DNA of 10,714 bases from Clostridiaceae bacterium (GCA_012521455.1 JAAYMJ010000098.1:1-10714), one strand, 5' to 3'; shown: positions 1-7,636, numbered from the stretch's first letter. A program made the numbers and translations. Notes: generated from the letters alone by a model not told the origin.

Positions 1-109
1 AAGCCCCAATAAAATAATATTGCCGCTTGCCTTGCTTTTGGTAGGCTTTGGCGTAGTAATTGGCGCGTACGCGAGCATGTTTTCCCTAAGAAGGCATTTG
101 AGGGTATAA
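1..109 (+). CDS. ftsX: FtsX, C-terminal end (partial, 5' end outside window)
   Basis: The open frame beginning at base 2 gives about 35 residues ending at a TAA at 107-109. It has a hydrophobic helix (LPLALLLVGFGVVIGAYAS) followed by a short basic tail (SLRRHLRV). This is the usual end of FtsX, the membrane subunit of the FtsEX ABC-type complex: last transmembrane helix, small-residue GxxxGAxxS stretch, then an Arg-rich cytoplasmic C-terminus. FtsEX uses ATP hydrolysis in the cytoplasm to switch on a peptidoglycan hydrolase outside the membrane. The next gene, 21 bp downstream, is such a hydrolase, which supports the call. Only the tail is visible, so another permease with a similar last helix cannot be fully excluded. 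Confidence 0.75.
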   Translation, partial: SPNKIILPLALLLVGFGVVIGAYASMFSLRRHLRV

Positions 110-130
110 TTAGGTTGAAGGGATGGTTAT

Positions 131-1369
131 ATGTACATAAAGCCAAAAACCAAAACTATAATTGCAATAATTATAGTTGTTTTTATGTTTCTTTCAATTC
201 TGTTTTCCGCCCTTTACCCGGTATTTGCCGCGACAAAGAGCTCAGCCCAGCTAAAGAAGGAATATGACGCGCTAAAAAAGCAGACGGAGGCGCAAAAAAA
301 GACCCTTTTGGAAATACAAAAAAAGAAGAAGTATAACCTTGAGCAGATTACCACTTTAAATGACCAGATAAATACCCTAAACAACGAAATTGAGCAGATT
401 GAAGGCGAAATTGAAATTTTGGAAAAAGAAATAATACAAACCCAAGAGGATTTAAAGATAGCTGAAAGCGCCATTTCCACCCAGGAAGAAGGTTTTAAAG
501 AGCGGGCGAGGATAATGTATGAGCACGGCACCGTTTCATACCTTGAGGTGCTCCTTGGCGCAAACAGCTTTTCCGACTTTTTAACAAGAGTGGATATTGT
601 AAGGGATGTTGTAAGGCACGATAAAGATGTTTTAAATGAAATGCTAAAAACCCGTGAAAAAATTGTGTCTTACAAAAAAAGCATTGAGCATAAAAAGCAG
701 GAAACCATCCTAAAACGCGAAGTTTTGGATGAAAAGATGGAAACCTTAAAAATTGCAAAAGAGGCAAGCGAAGAAGCGTACGAAGAGTATAACAAAGCCG
801 AAAAAGAGGCTCAGGCAAAAGTAGCCGAGGCCCAAAAGAAGGAAAGCGACAAAAAGAAAGAATATGAGCGGGCTTTGGCGGAAGAAAAGGCAGAGCGGGA
901 AGCTGCCGCAAGGGTTCAAAAGGAAATCCTAAATAGCCTTGGCAACACTTCAGGCACAAAGTATGAAGGCGGCACCATGGCTTGGCCCGTGCCGGCGGTG
1001 GGGCTTAGCAATATAACAAGCCAGTACGGGAACCGATACCACCCTGTTTTAAAGCGCAACCGCTTCCATTCAGGCATAGACATAGGCGCGCCCTATGGCT
1101 CAAGCATTGTGGCGGCCAATGACGGCACGGTTATTAAAGTTGGATACGACAAAAACGGGTATGGGAATTACCTTATCATAAATCACGGGGGCGGGGTTAC
1201 CACCCTCTATGGGCACTGCTCAAAAATTTTGGTAAAAACCAACGATACCGTAAAACGGGGCCAGGAAATCGCGAAGGTAGGCTCCACAGGGCTATCCACA
1301 GGGAACCATCTTCACTTTGAGGTTTCCATAAACGGTCAGACCCAAAACCCGATGAACTATTTAAAATAA
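131..1369 (+). CDS. PcsB-like M23 family metallopeptidase with N-terminal coiled coil
   Basis: Secreted peptidoglycan hydrolase of 412 aa. Residues 8-34 form a signal sequence or anchor ending in a plausible signal peptidase site (PVFAA). Residues 36-125 and 160-270 are long charged coiled coils. Between them lies YLEVLLGANSFSDFLTRV (137-154), a segment typical of PcsB/EnvC-type FtsX partners. The C-terminal LytM/M23 domain spans about 283-412. Its zinc ligands are present as H313-x3-D317 and H395, with catalytic His H362 (YGHCS) and H393 (HLHFE). All five are intact, so this should be an active endopeptidase, unlike E. coli EnvC, whose domain is degenerate. The ATG at 131 has a GAAGGGA site 7 nt upstream. 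It follows ftsX directly, and FtsEX is expected to activate it at the division site (inference from the family). Confidence 0.9.
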   Translation: MYIKPKTKTIIAIIIVVFMFLSILFSALYPVFAATKSSAQLKKEYDALKKQTEAQKKTLLEIQKKKKYNLEQITTLNDQINTLNNEIEQIEGEIEILEKEIIQTQEDLKIAESAISTQEEGFKERARIMYEHGTVSYLEVLLGANSFSDFLTRVDIVRDVVRHDKDVLNEMLKTREKIVSYKKSIEHKKQETILKREVLDEKMETLKIAKEASEEAYEEYNKAEKEAQAKVAEAQKKESDKKKEYERALAEEKAEREAAARVQKEILNSLGNTSGTKYEGGTMAWPVPAVGLSNITSQYGNRYHPVLKRNRFHSGIDIGAPYGSSIVAANDGTVIKVGYDKNGYGNYLIINHGGGVTTLYGHCSKILVKTNDTVKRGQEIAKVGSTGLSTGNHLHFEVSINGQTQNPMNYLK

Positions 1370-1386
1370 GAGAATATAACTTAACA

Positions 1387-1409
1387 AAAACACGTATATT
1401 ATTTATAGC
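1387..1409 (+). promoter_or_regulatory. Weak candidate promoter upstream of the S41 protease gene
   Basis: In the 65-bp gap after the M23 gene, TTAACA at 1381-1386 and TATAGC at 1404-1409 are separated by 17 bp, a spacing and sequence acceptable for a SigA-type promoter. The match is partial and the region is AT-rich, so chance is likely. If real, the protease gene could be expressed apart from ftsX. Confidence 0.25.
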
Positions 1410-1434
1410 AAAATTTTCTAAAGGTAGTGATATT

Positions 1435-2631
1435 TTGTCAGGAAAAACATACACTGTGGCTATTACTGCTTTGTCAACTTTTATATTGACGACCCTATGG
1501 TATAACACCTTGGGTCCCTTTTCTTTTCAAGAAAACGCCCCTGCATCAAAGGTGGAGGAAATCACAAAACTTATTGACAAAACTTATATAGGCGAAGTTG
1601 ACTACGAAAAACTATCCGACTATTCCGCATACGGCCTTGTTGCGGCCCTTGGGGACCCTTATTCGGAATACTACGATAAACAACAGGCCAAAGAAGCCTT
1701 TTCCCAAATAGTTGAAGGCACTTATTTGGGAATCGGGGTTGAGGTTTATGTGGATAAGGACACAAATTTAATAACTGTCCTTGCGCCCCGGGAAGGAGGC
1801 CCCGCCGACAGGGCGGGAATAATCGCGGGGGACGTGATTTACGCCATTGACGGCACCCAGTATGACGGCTCAAACTACAAAGAAGCCGTAAATTACATGA
1901 AAGGCATAGGGGTAGAGAACGCCCAAAGCACCCCCTTGACTTTGACAATAAAAAGGGGCGGGGAATTTTTGACTTTTACCCTAAAGCGCGAAACGCTTGA
2001 CCTTTTGCCTGTAAAATATACAAAATATGACGATATAGGATATATAAGGATACCGGGTTTTGACTACAAAACCGCGGACCAGTTTGAAAATATCATAAAG
2101 GGCTTGGGGGATGATATAAAAGGCCTTGTGATAGATTTAAGAAACAACCCCGGGGGCTCATACGACGCGGCGGTAAAGATTGCGGATATGCTGCTTCCCG
2201 AGGGCACCATAGTTTACGCCGAGGACAAACAAGGGAACAAAAAGTATGAACAAAGCGACAAAAGCGCAATAGATTTGCCTTTTGCGGTTTTAATTAACCA
2301 AAACTCCGCAAGCGCGGCGGAAATTTTGGCAGGGGCCATTAAGGACCACAAGGCCGGCGTTTTAATCGGTGAAAAAACTTTTGGAAAAGGCATAGTGCAG
2401 ACGGTGAGAATGCTTTCGGACAAAAGCGCGGTAAAGCTTACCACCCAGAAATACTACACCCCCAACGGCACAAGCATTCACGGGGTTGGCATTGAGCCCG
2501 ATGTTTATATCTCATTGGGGGATGAGTATAAAAACGTGCCCATATCAAAACTTTCACTAAAAGAGGACACACAGCTATACAAGGCAATTAGCATGTTGAG
2601 AAACGGCGAAGTAAAAAGGGTTTTTAAGTGA
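1435..2631 (+). CDS. S41 family C-terminal processing protease (CtpA/CtpB type) with PDZ domain
   Basis: Membrane-anchored, carboxy-terminal-specific serine protease of 398 aa acting outside the cytoplasmic membrane. One N-terminal hydrophobic helix (about 7-24) anchors it. A helical segment with GDPYSEYY (73-80) precedes a PDZ domain (about 93-175, with GIGVEV and the AGIIAGDVI carboxylate-binding region). The S41 core includes the IGYIRIPGF strand and DLRNNPGG (234-241). The Ser/Lys dyad is S293 (NSASAAE) and K318 (TFGKG), 25 residues apart, with Q322 four residues on, the same spacing as B. subtilis CtpB S309/K334/Q338. Translation starts at TTG 1435 behind AAAGGTAGTGA. In Bacillus ctpB also lies next to ftsEX, and Ctp proteases elsewhere trim peptidoglycan hydrolases. 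A role in controlling the preceding M23 enzyme is inference. Confidence 0.92.
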   Translation: MSGKTYTVAITALSTFILTTLWYNTLGPFSFQENAPASKVEEITKLIDKTYIGEVDYEKLSDYSAYGLVAALGDPYSEYYDKQQAKEAFSQIVEGTYLGIGVEVYVDKDTNLITVLAPREGGPADRAGIIAGDVIYAIDGTQYDGSNYKEAVNYMKGIGVENAQSTPLTLTIKRGGEFLTFTLKRETLDLLPVKYTKYDDIGYIRIPGFDYKTADQFENIIKGLGDDIKGLVIDLRNNPGGSYDAAVKIADMLLPEGTIVYAEDKQGNKKYEQSDKSAIDLPFAVLINQNSASAAEILAGAIKDHKAGVLIGEKTFGKGIVQTVRMLSDKSAVKLTTQKYYTPNGTSIHGVGIEPDVYISLGDEYKNVPISKLSLKEDTQLYKAISMLRNGEVKRVFK

Positions 2632-2648
2632 TGTAAAGAGTGATTGGT

Positions 2649-3815
2649 ATGAATAAAACTTCAAAAGCTGACTTATCGTTGATTAAAAGAATAAACTCAA
2701 CTTTGATTATTAATACCATACGGGAGCATGGCAGGATTTCCCGGGCAGACATAGCCAAAGTAACGGGGCTTACCAGGGCAACGGTTACCAACCTTACCGC
2801 CTCGCTGATTGAAAAGGGATTTATAAAAGAGGCCCATCTGGGTTCTTCAAGCGGCGGCAGGAAGCCGATTTTACTGGAAATGGACGACTCCAAGCACATA
2901 ACCTGCGGGGTTTACATTGACTCTGAGTTTTCTGATATCTATCTTACCAACATAAACGGGAAAATCCTTGAAAAAAGGCGGATTACCTTTGACAAAGGAA
3001 CAAGCCCTGCTGAGGTAATAAAAAGGATTTGTGAAATAATAAAAGAAATGACCAAAGAAAAAACGCCCCTGGGGATAGGGGTCGCGGTGTGCGGGCTTGT
3101 AAATTCCATTTGCGGCGTATCCATTTTTGCCCCAAGCTCCGGCTGGCGGCAGATACATATTGTGGGCGAGTTTAAAAAGCATTTGGATTTTCCCATATAT
3201 GTGGACAATGACGTAAGAATAATGACTTTGGCCGAAAGCTTTTTTAAAGTAACCCTTGAGAAGTATAACAATAATAACAAAAAAGATTTTGTCATGGTTC
3301 ACATAGGCGACGGTATCGGCTCAAGCGTCGTGTTAGGCGGCCAGATTTACTACGGCTCAAATTTCGGCGCCGGGGAAATCGGCCATATTAAAGTTGTGGA
3401 AAACGGGACAAGGTGTAACTGCGGCAATCTCGGCTGCCTTGAAACCATTGCGTCGGAAAAGGCTTTTATAAAGAGAGTGTCCCAGACTTTGGGGAAAAAC
3501 GTAACCTTGGATGAAATAATATCCCTTTACCGCAAAGACGATGAGCGGATAAAGCTTGAAGTCTTTGATGAGGCAAAATATTTAAGCATTGCTATCGCAA
3601 ATATCATAAATATGTACAACCCCTCGCTCATTATTTTAAACGGCGGGATTGTAAAGCTGGGGGAAAGGTTTATCTCCCATATTGACAATGAGGTAAAGCG
3701 CAGGAGCATGCCTTATCTTGCCACAACCATTGCCCCGTCCCTTTTAGGTGACAGCGCCATTGAAATGGGGACCTGCGCGCTGGTTTTGGAAAAGACATTC
3801 GAAAGGCTACTTTAG
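2649..3815 (+). CDS. ROK family transcriptional regulator (NagC/XylR type)
   Basis: 388-aa DNA-binding protein. Residues 18-60 form a winged helix-turn-helix (GRISRADIAKVTGLTRATVT), followed by the ROK sugar-kinase-like domain. The ROK zinc site is visible: GEIGH (H246) and CNCGNLGC with C256, C258 and C263, then the conserved E265. The nucleotide-binding DxGGT motif is absent: YIDSEFSD (89-96) stands in its place. This fits a sugar-responsive repressor rather than a kinase, although D188 of the DND motif is retained. I chose ATG 2649, with AAAGAG 8 nt upstream; an in-frame GTG at 2640 would add three residues but has a poorer site. It starts 17 nt after the protease gene and is probably cotranscribed. 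Its ligand and targets cannot be told; no sugar genes are in the window. Confidence 0.88.
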   Translation: MNKTSKADLSLIKRINSTLIINTIREHGRISRADIAKVTGLTRATVTNLTASLIEKGFIKEAHLGSSSGGRKPILLEMDDSKHITCGVYIDSEFSDIYLTNINGKILEKRRITFDKGTSPAEVIKRICEIIKEMTKEKTPLGIGVAVCGLVNSICGVSIFAPSSGWRQIHIVGEFKKHLDFPIYVDNDVRIMTLAESFFKVTLEKYNNNNKKDFVMVHIGDGIGSSVVLGGQIYYGSNFGAGEIGHIKVVENGTRCNCGNLGCLETIASEKAFIKRVSQTLGKNVTLDEIISLYRKDDERIKLEVFDEAKYLSIAIANIINMYNPSLIILNGGIVKLGERFISHIDNEVKRRSMPYLATTIAPSLLGDSAIEMGTCALVLEKTFERLL

Positions 3816-3817
3816 AA

Positions 3818-3853
3818 AAATCCACTTTATAGCAAAAGCTTTAAAGTGGATTT
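3818..3853 (+). terminator. Strong hairpin after the ROK gene, probable terminator or attenuator
   Basis: A perfect 12-bp inverted repeat (AAATCCACTTTA at 3818-3829, TAAAGTGGATTT at 3842-3853) encloses a T-T mismatch, three more pairs (AGC/GCT) and an AAAA tetraloop. It begins 2 nt after the ROK stop codon. The downstream tract is TTTATTT rather than a clean U-run, so termination may be incomplete. A dyad operator is the alternative reading. Confidence 0.6.
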
Positions 3854-3874
3854 ATTTAAAAAGCGGGTGATTTT

Positions 3875-4444
3875 TTGGATAAAAGCGAAGTTTTAAGGTA
3901 TTTGGGCCATAAGGGGCAGCAATTAAGCCGCGGGCTTGATTTGGAAATTGATGAAATGATAAATAAATGCCGGGATATTTCCAAGCCTAAATATGTTTAT
4001 AAAATTTATAACATAAAAAAACACCCAGACGGGGTTGAATTTTTAGGAAGCAGCCTCTACCTTTTTGGCAAAAGCGTTATAAACCATCTTAAAGGGGCGG
4101 ATAAATGCGCCATTTTCGCGGCAACTTTAGGGGCGGATATTGACAGGGAAATTGCCGTCATGCAAAAAACGGACATAACGCGGGCGCTTATATTAGACGC
4201 GGCGGCCTCCGCATTAATTGAAGAGGTGTGCGATACTGCCCAAAACGAAATTGCAGGTTTAGCCAAAAGGGAAGGAAGAAAAATCACCTCCCGCTATAGC
4301 CCCGGATACGGGGATTTGAGTTTGGATTATCAACAAAAGATTTTAAACATGCTTGACGCCCAAAGGAAAATCGGGCTTACAGCAAGCACAAATAACATAC
4401 TACTGCCAAGGAAAAGCGTTACTGCCCTAATTGGCTTTATATAA
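3875..4444 (+). CDS. Stand-alone methionine synthase reactivation-domain protein
   Basis: 189-aa cytoplasmic protein related to the C-terminal activation domain of cobalamin-dependent methionine synthase (MetH). The key match is residues 140-189: RYSPGYGDLSLDYQQ, then IGL...NNILLPRKSVTALIGF, corresponding to the S-adenosylmethionine-binding RxxxGY region and the end of the MetH activation domain. Residues 78-135 (CAIFAATLGADID, then a helical stretch) fit the rest of the fold. It starts at TTG 3875 with a GCGGGTGA site and ends 12 nt before metH, whose product lacks this domain. The expected role is to bind SAM and promote reductive methylation of inactive cob(II)alamin on MetH. Similar separate proteins exist in Thermotoga and Clostridia. 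No flavodoxin or reductase is fused to it, so the electron donor is unknown. Confidence 0.87.
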   Translation: MDKSEVLRYLGHKGQQLSRGLDLEIDEMINKCRDISKPKYVYKIYNIKKHPDGVEFLGSSLYLFGKSVINHLKGADKCAIFAATLGADIDREIAVMQKTDITRALILDAAASALIEEVCDTAQNEIAGLAKREGRKITSRYSPGYGDLSLDYQQKILNMLDAQRKIGLTASTNNILLPRKSVTALIGFI

Positions 4445-4456
4445 GGGGGTTATTTT

Positions 4457-6826
4457 GTGAAAGTATTGGAGCATTTGAAAAACAATTTTTTGCTTTTTGA
4501 CGGGGCCATGGGGACAATGCTTCAAAATGAAGGACTGCGTGACGGGGAACTTCCCGAAGTTTTAAATATTGAAAAGCCCGGAATTGTTTCAAAAATACAC
4601 CGCCAGTATGTATTAGCTGGCGCCGATGTGGTTACAGCAAATACTTTCGGGGCAAACAGCTTAAAATTCAAAAACCAAAAATATACGGTTAAAGAGGTAA
4701 TTTTATCAGGAATAAAGTGCGCAAAAGAATCAGGGGCAAAATATGTGGCCCAGGACATTGGCCCCACAGGCGCCCTTCTTGAGCCTATGGGTACACTGAC
4801 CTTTGAGGAGGCCTATGATTTATATAAAGAACAGGTGCTAATTGGAAAAGAAGCGGGTGTTGATTTATTCATCATTGAAACTATATCCGACCTGTACGAA
4901 GCAAAGGCGGCCATTTTGGCGGCAAAGGAAAACTCCGGTTTGCCCGTATTTTGCACCATGACCTTTGAAAAGGACGGCCGCACATTCTGCGGCGTTGATG
5001 CGGTCTCCGCGGCGGTGACCCTTTCTTCTTTGGGGGTTGACGCTTTAGGGGTGAACTGTTCCCTGGGTCCTAAAGAAATTCTGCCTGTGGTTGAAACTTT
5101 GGCAAAATATTCAAAAGTGCCATTAATCGTTCAGGCAAACGCGGGACTTCCCAAAGACTTGGGCGGAAAAACCGTATATGAAATAACGCCTGAAGAATAC
5201 ACCAATGAAATAAAGAAGATGGCGGATTTAGGAGTCCGCGTTTTCGGGGGCTGCTGCGGCACAACCCCTGAATTTATAAAAAGCATGAAAAATTATTTGG
5301 ATACGGTAAAACCAAAGGAAATTGCCCCCCCAGGGGTATCATTTGCCACAAGCGGCACAAAGGCGGTATGCCTTGACGGCCGCACCATAGTGGTGGGGGA
5401 AAGGCTAAACCCCACAGGCAAGAAAAAGTTAAAAGAAGCCCTTGTGTCAAACAATATGGACTATGTGGCAAGGGAAGCAATTGAACAGGCGCAGCATGGG
5501 GCGGATATTTTAGATGTAAACGCGGGCCTTCCCGACATTGACGAACCAAAACTTTTGCAAAAAGTTATTAAAGAGGTCCAAAGCGTTGTAAACTTGCCCC
5601 TTCAGATTGACTCCTCGGACCCTTCCGCCATTGAGGCGGCGGTCAGGTTTTATAACGGGCGGCCGATTATAAATTCCGTAAACGGAAAAAAGGAAAGCAT
5701 GGAAAAAATCCTTCCCATAGTAAAAAAATACGGCACCCTGGTTGTGGCCTTAACCTTGGACGAGGGGGGAATTCCCAAAAAGGCTGAAGAAAGGCTTAAT
5801 ATAGCTAAAAAAATAATAGATGAGGCTGAAAAATACGGCATATCAAAAGAGGATATAATAGTTGACGCATTGGTTTTAACAGTATCCGCCCAGCAGGAAG
5901 AGGTTTTGGAAACCTTAAGGGCAGTAAAGCTCATAAAGGAACACCTGAAGGTTAAAACCATTTTAGGGATTAGCAATGTTTCTTTCGGCCTTCCCAACAG
6001 GGAGCTGATTAACAAAACCTTTTTAGCCGCCGCTTTAGGGGCGGGCCTTGACATGGCGATTATTAACCCCATGTCCCCTGGGATGATGGGTACGATTTCA
6101 GCCTATAAGGTATTGTCAAACGAGGATAAGGACGCGGCGGGTTTTATTAAAAAATTCGCCTCGGAAGAAAAACGTGAAGTAAAAGTGGTGGATAATGAAA
6201 ACACAAGCCTATTTGACATAATCGTTCAGGGAAGGAAGGATGAAAGCGCACAAAAGGTTTCAAAAATGCTTGATGAGGGCAAAGACCCGTTGGATATCAT
6301 TGAAAACGAATTCGTAGGCGCCCTAAACTTCGTGGGTGAAAAATTTGAAAAGGGCGAGATATTCCTCCCCCAGCTAATGCAGTCGGCGCAGGCGGTTAAA
6401 AACGCCTTTGTGGTAATTTCAGATTTTTATCAAAGCCGCGGCGTAAAGCGGGAACAAAAGGGGAAGATTTTGCTTGCAACAGTCAAAGGGGATATCCACG
6501 ATATAGGCAAAAACATTGTGAAAATGATGCTTGAAAACTACGGCTATGAAGTTTTTGATTTGGGAAAAGACGTGGATAAAAGCCTTATTATTGAAACCAT
6601 AAAGAAGGAAAACATAACTTTGGCGGGCCTAAGCGCTCTTATGACCACAACGGTGAAAAGCATGAAGGAAACCATTGACGAAATAAGGAAGGAAAACCTC
6701 CCCTGCAAGGTAATGGTCGGGGGGGCGGTGCTAAATGAGGACTACGCCCGCTTTGTAGGGGCCGACTATTACGCGAAGGACGCCCAGGGGGCGGTGCAAA
6801 TAGCAAGAGAATTTTTTAAAAAGTAA
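4457..6826 (+). CDS. metH: Cobalamin-dependent methionine synthase, core form without reactivation domain
   Basis: Transfers a methyl group from 5-methyltetrahydrofolate through cobalamin to homocysteine, giving methionine. Domain order over 789 aa: homocysteine-binding barrel (about 1-285; zinc Cys C201 and GGCCGTT with C266/C267), pterin-binding barrel (about 305-560; VGERLNPTG, DVNAG, LPLQIDSSD), cobalamin cap (about 583-665) and B12-binding Rossmann domain (about 668-789). The latter carries GDIHDIGKN (678-686), whose H681 is the lower axial cobalt ligand, and the GLSALMTTT and VGGAVLN segments. It stops there: the roughly 330-residue activation domain of E. coli MetH (1227 aa) is missing and is supplied by the gene just upstream. 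The start is GTG 4457, 7 nt after AAGGGGG. No SAM, S-box or cobalamin riboswitch was recognised upstream. Confidence 0.96.
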   Translation: MKVLEHLKNNFLLFDGAMGTMLQNEGLRDGELPEVLNIEKPGIVSKIHRQYVLAGADVVTANTFGANSLKFKNQKYTVKEVILSGIKCAKESGAKYVAQDIGPTGALLEPMGTLTFEEAYDLYKEQVLIGKEAGVDLFIIETISDLYEAKAAILAAKENSGLPVFCTMTFEKDGRTFCGVDAVSAAVTLSSLGVDALGVNCSLGPKEILPVVETLAKYSKVPLIVQANAGLPKDLGGKTVYEITPEEYTNEIKKMADLGVRVFGGCCGTTPEFIKSMKNYLDTVKPKEIAPPGVSFATSGTKAVCLDGRTIVVGERLNPTGKKKLKEALVSNNMDYVAREAIEQAQHGADILDVNAGLPDIDEPKLLQKVIKEVQSVVNLPLQIDSSDPSAIEAAVRFYNGRPIINSVNGKKESMEKILPIVKKYGTLVVALTLDEGGIPKKAEERLNIAKKIIDEAEKYGISKEDIIVDALVLTVSAQQEEVLETLRAVKLIKEHLKVKTILGISNVSFGLPNRELINKTFLAAALGAGLDMAIINPMSPGMMGTISAYKVLSNEDKDAAGFIKKFASEEKREVKVVDNENTSLFDIIVQGRKDESAQKVSKMLDEGKDPLDIIENEFVGALNFVGEKFEKGEIFLPQLMQSAQAVKNAFVVISDFYQSRGVKREQKGKILLATVKGDIHDIGKNIVKMMLENYGYEVFDLGKDVDKSLIIETIKKENITLAGLSALMTTTVKSMKETIDEIRKENLPCKVMVGGAVLNEDYARFVGADYYAKDAQGAVQIAREFFKK

Positions 6827-6854
6827 AAAAACGCGCCCATTGGGCGTGTTTTTT
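6825..6854 (+). terminator. Intrinsic terminator after metH
   Basis: Stem ACGCGCCC / GGGCGTGT with one G-T wobble and an ATT loop, flanked by seven A on the left and six T on the right. It overlaps the metH stop codon. The A-tract would serve as a U-run on the other strand, so it may act in both directions. Confidence 0.88.
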
Positions 6855-7046
6855 CATTAAAATTTTTTGGCTTTTTGCCTGCGGCGGATAAAAGCAGGAC
6901 GGATTAAGGGAAATCTCTGTATTAGATATTATTATTTTTCGGGTAAACATACCTTATGGCATGCTTAAATATTTATAAAACCTAAAAGGAAAAACTTTTT
7001 TAGTTGGGCGTTTGCCTAAAAACGTATAAAACTTTTGTATTTTTTT
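6855..7046. other. Intergenic stretch without recognised gene
   Basis: This AT-rich gap lies between two convergent terminators. It has stop codons in all frames at short intervals and no ribosome-binding-site-led ORF. It contains only weak short inverted repeats (for example CCTGC/GCAGG at about 6878-6898). Nothing else is supported. Confidence 0.5.
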
Positions 7047-7073
7047 AAAAAGCGCGCCGCTGGCGCGCTTTTT
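7047..7073 (-). terminator. Perfect hairpin terminator of the flavodoxin gene, likely bidirectional
   Basis: A perfect 12-bp inverted repeat (AAAAAGCGCGCC / GGCGCGCTTTTT) surrounds a 3-nt loop. Its right arm overlaps the minus-strand stop codon at 7072-7074. On the minus strand the stem is followed by a U-run read from the A-tract at 7047-7051. T residues on the other side allow function on the plus strand too. Confidence 0.88.
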
Positions 7074-7593
7074 ATTGGACATTTAATTCCTTTAAAATCG
7101 GCTCAAGGTATTTTTCATCGGTAAAGTCAGCGCTTTTTCCATAAGACTCAATCAATGCCTTTGTATCTTCGTCCCAGTCTTTTTCGTCCTTTTTCTTTTC
7201 CATCTTTACAAGAAGGCTCATTAAAAAGCGGTCAATAAAATTCATTTTTGAATAATCAACCGCCCCCCGTAGCACATATAGGGGGACTTTTCCCTTCATT
7301 TCTTCCGTTAAATTGTGCTGCGCAAGCCTTTGTTTCGCCTCATAAAGTTTAGAGGTCAGCGCTACCGCCCCCACAATGATTTTTTTATCTTTTATCAAAG
7401 TGTAATTTTTCTTTATAAAGTTAAAGCCTAAAATACTCCCAATATAAGCGCCGCCAAGGTACACCACTGTGTCATAGTCCTTAATGTCCCTAAGCTTTAT
7501 CTTATCTGCCTCAAGCATTGGGGCGTCAAGTTTTTGAGAAAGCCTCTCGGCGTATTTTTTGGTGCTTTGGTATTTTGTTTTATAAACAATCAC
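7072..7593 (-). CDS. Flavodoxin-domain protein (flavodoxin_5 / HemG-like)
   Basis: 173-aa cytoplasmic protein with a flavodoxin-like fold. The first strand and FMN phosphate loop are IVYKTKYQST (2-11). A second flavin-contact region is VVYLGGAYIGSILG (43-56). A third strand, KIIVGAVAL (71-79), and a C-terminal region with VLRGAVDY and FLMSLLVKM complete the pattern of the protoporphyrinogen oxidase/flavodoxin_5 group. A heme role is not supported by context, as no heme genes are near. It could be a one-electron carrier or an FMN-dependent reductase. The only ordinary start is GTG 7593, preceded by a weak GGGA; an AGGGGAG site fits an ACG codon at 7605-7603 better, which would add four residues (MGKT). 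It lies alone between a terminator and its own promoter, converging on metH. Confidence 0.82.
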   Translation of the reverse strand: MIVYKTKYQSTKKYAERLSQKLDAPMLEADKIKLRDIKDYDTVVYLGGAYIGSILGFNFIKKNYTLIKDKKIIVGAVALTSKLYEAKQRLAQHNLTEEMKGKVPLYVLRGAVDYSKMNFIDRFLMSLLVKMEKKKDEKDWDEDTKALIESYGKSADFTDEKYLEPILKELNVQ

Positions 7594-7611
7594 GGTTTTT
7601 CCCGTTTTTCT

Positions 7612-7618
7612 CTCCCCT
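7612..7618 (-). promoter_or_regulatory. Ribosome binding site upstream of the flavodoxin gene
   Basis: Minus-strand AGGGGAG lies 6 nt before an in-frame ACG codon and 18 nt before the GTG used here. Ideal spacing therefore points to ACG, and the placement leaves the true start unresolved. Confidence 0.55.
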
Positions 7619-7636
7619 TAATATAACTTAAATCTT

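Noticed and set aside
495..959. Long minus-strand open frame of 154 codons within the M23 gene
   Set aside because: It is opposite a well-supported coding region, its product is low-complexity (Leu, Pro, Phe rich), and it has no recognisable motif.
2640..2651. GTG 2640 as start of the ROK regulator
   Set aside because: ATG 2649 has a better spaced AAAGAG site and the three extra residues are not part of the helix-turn-helix.
3816..4456. A SAM or cobalamin riboswitch in front of the methionine unit
   Set aside because: The leader before the first gene is under 60 nt and contains only one simple hairpin; no B12 box or S-box core is seen.
6855..7046. A small RNA gene between the two terminators
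   Set aside because: No promoter-terminator pair or stable fold stands out; the short inverted repeats there are at the level expected for AT-rich DNA.
7072..7593. Naming the flavodoxin-domain gene hemG
   Set aside because: Sequence resemblance is general to flavodoxin_5 proteins and there are no heme biosynthesis genes nearby to support protoporphyrinogen oxidase activity.
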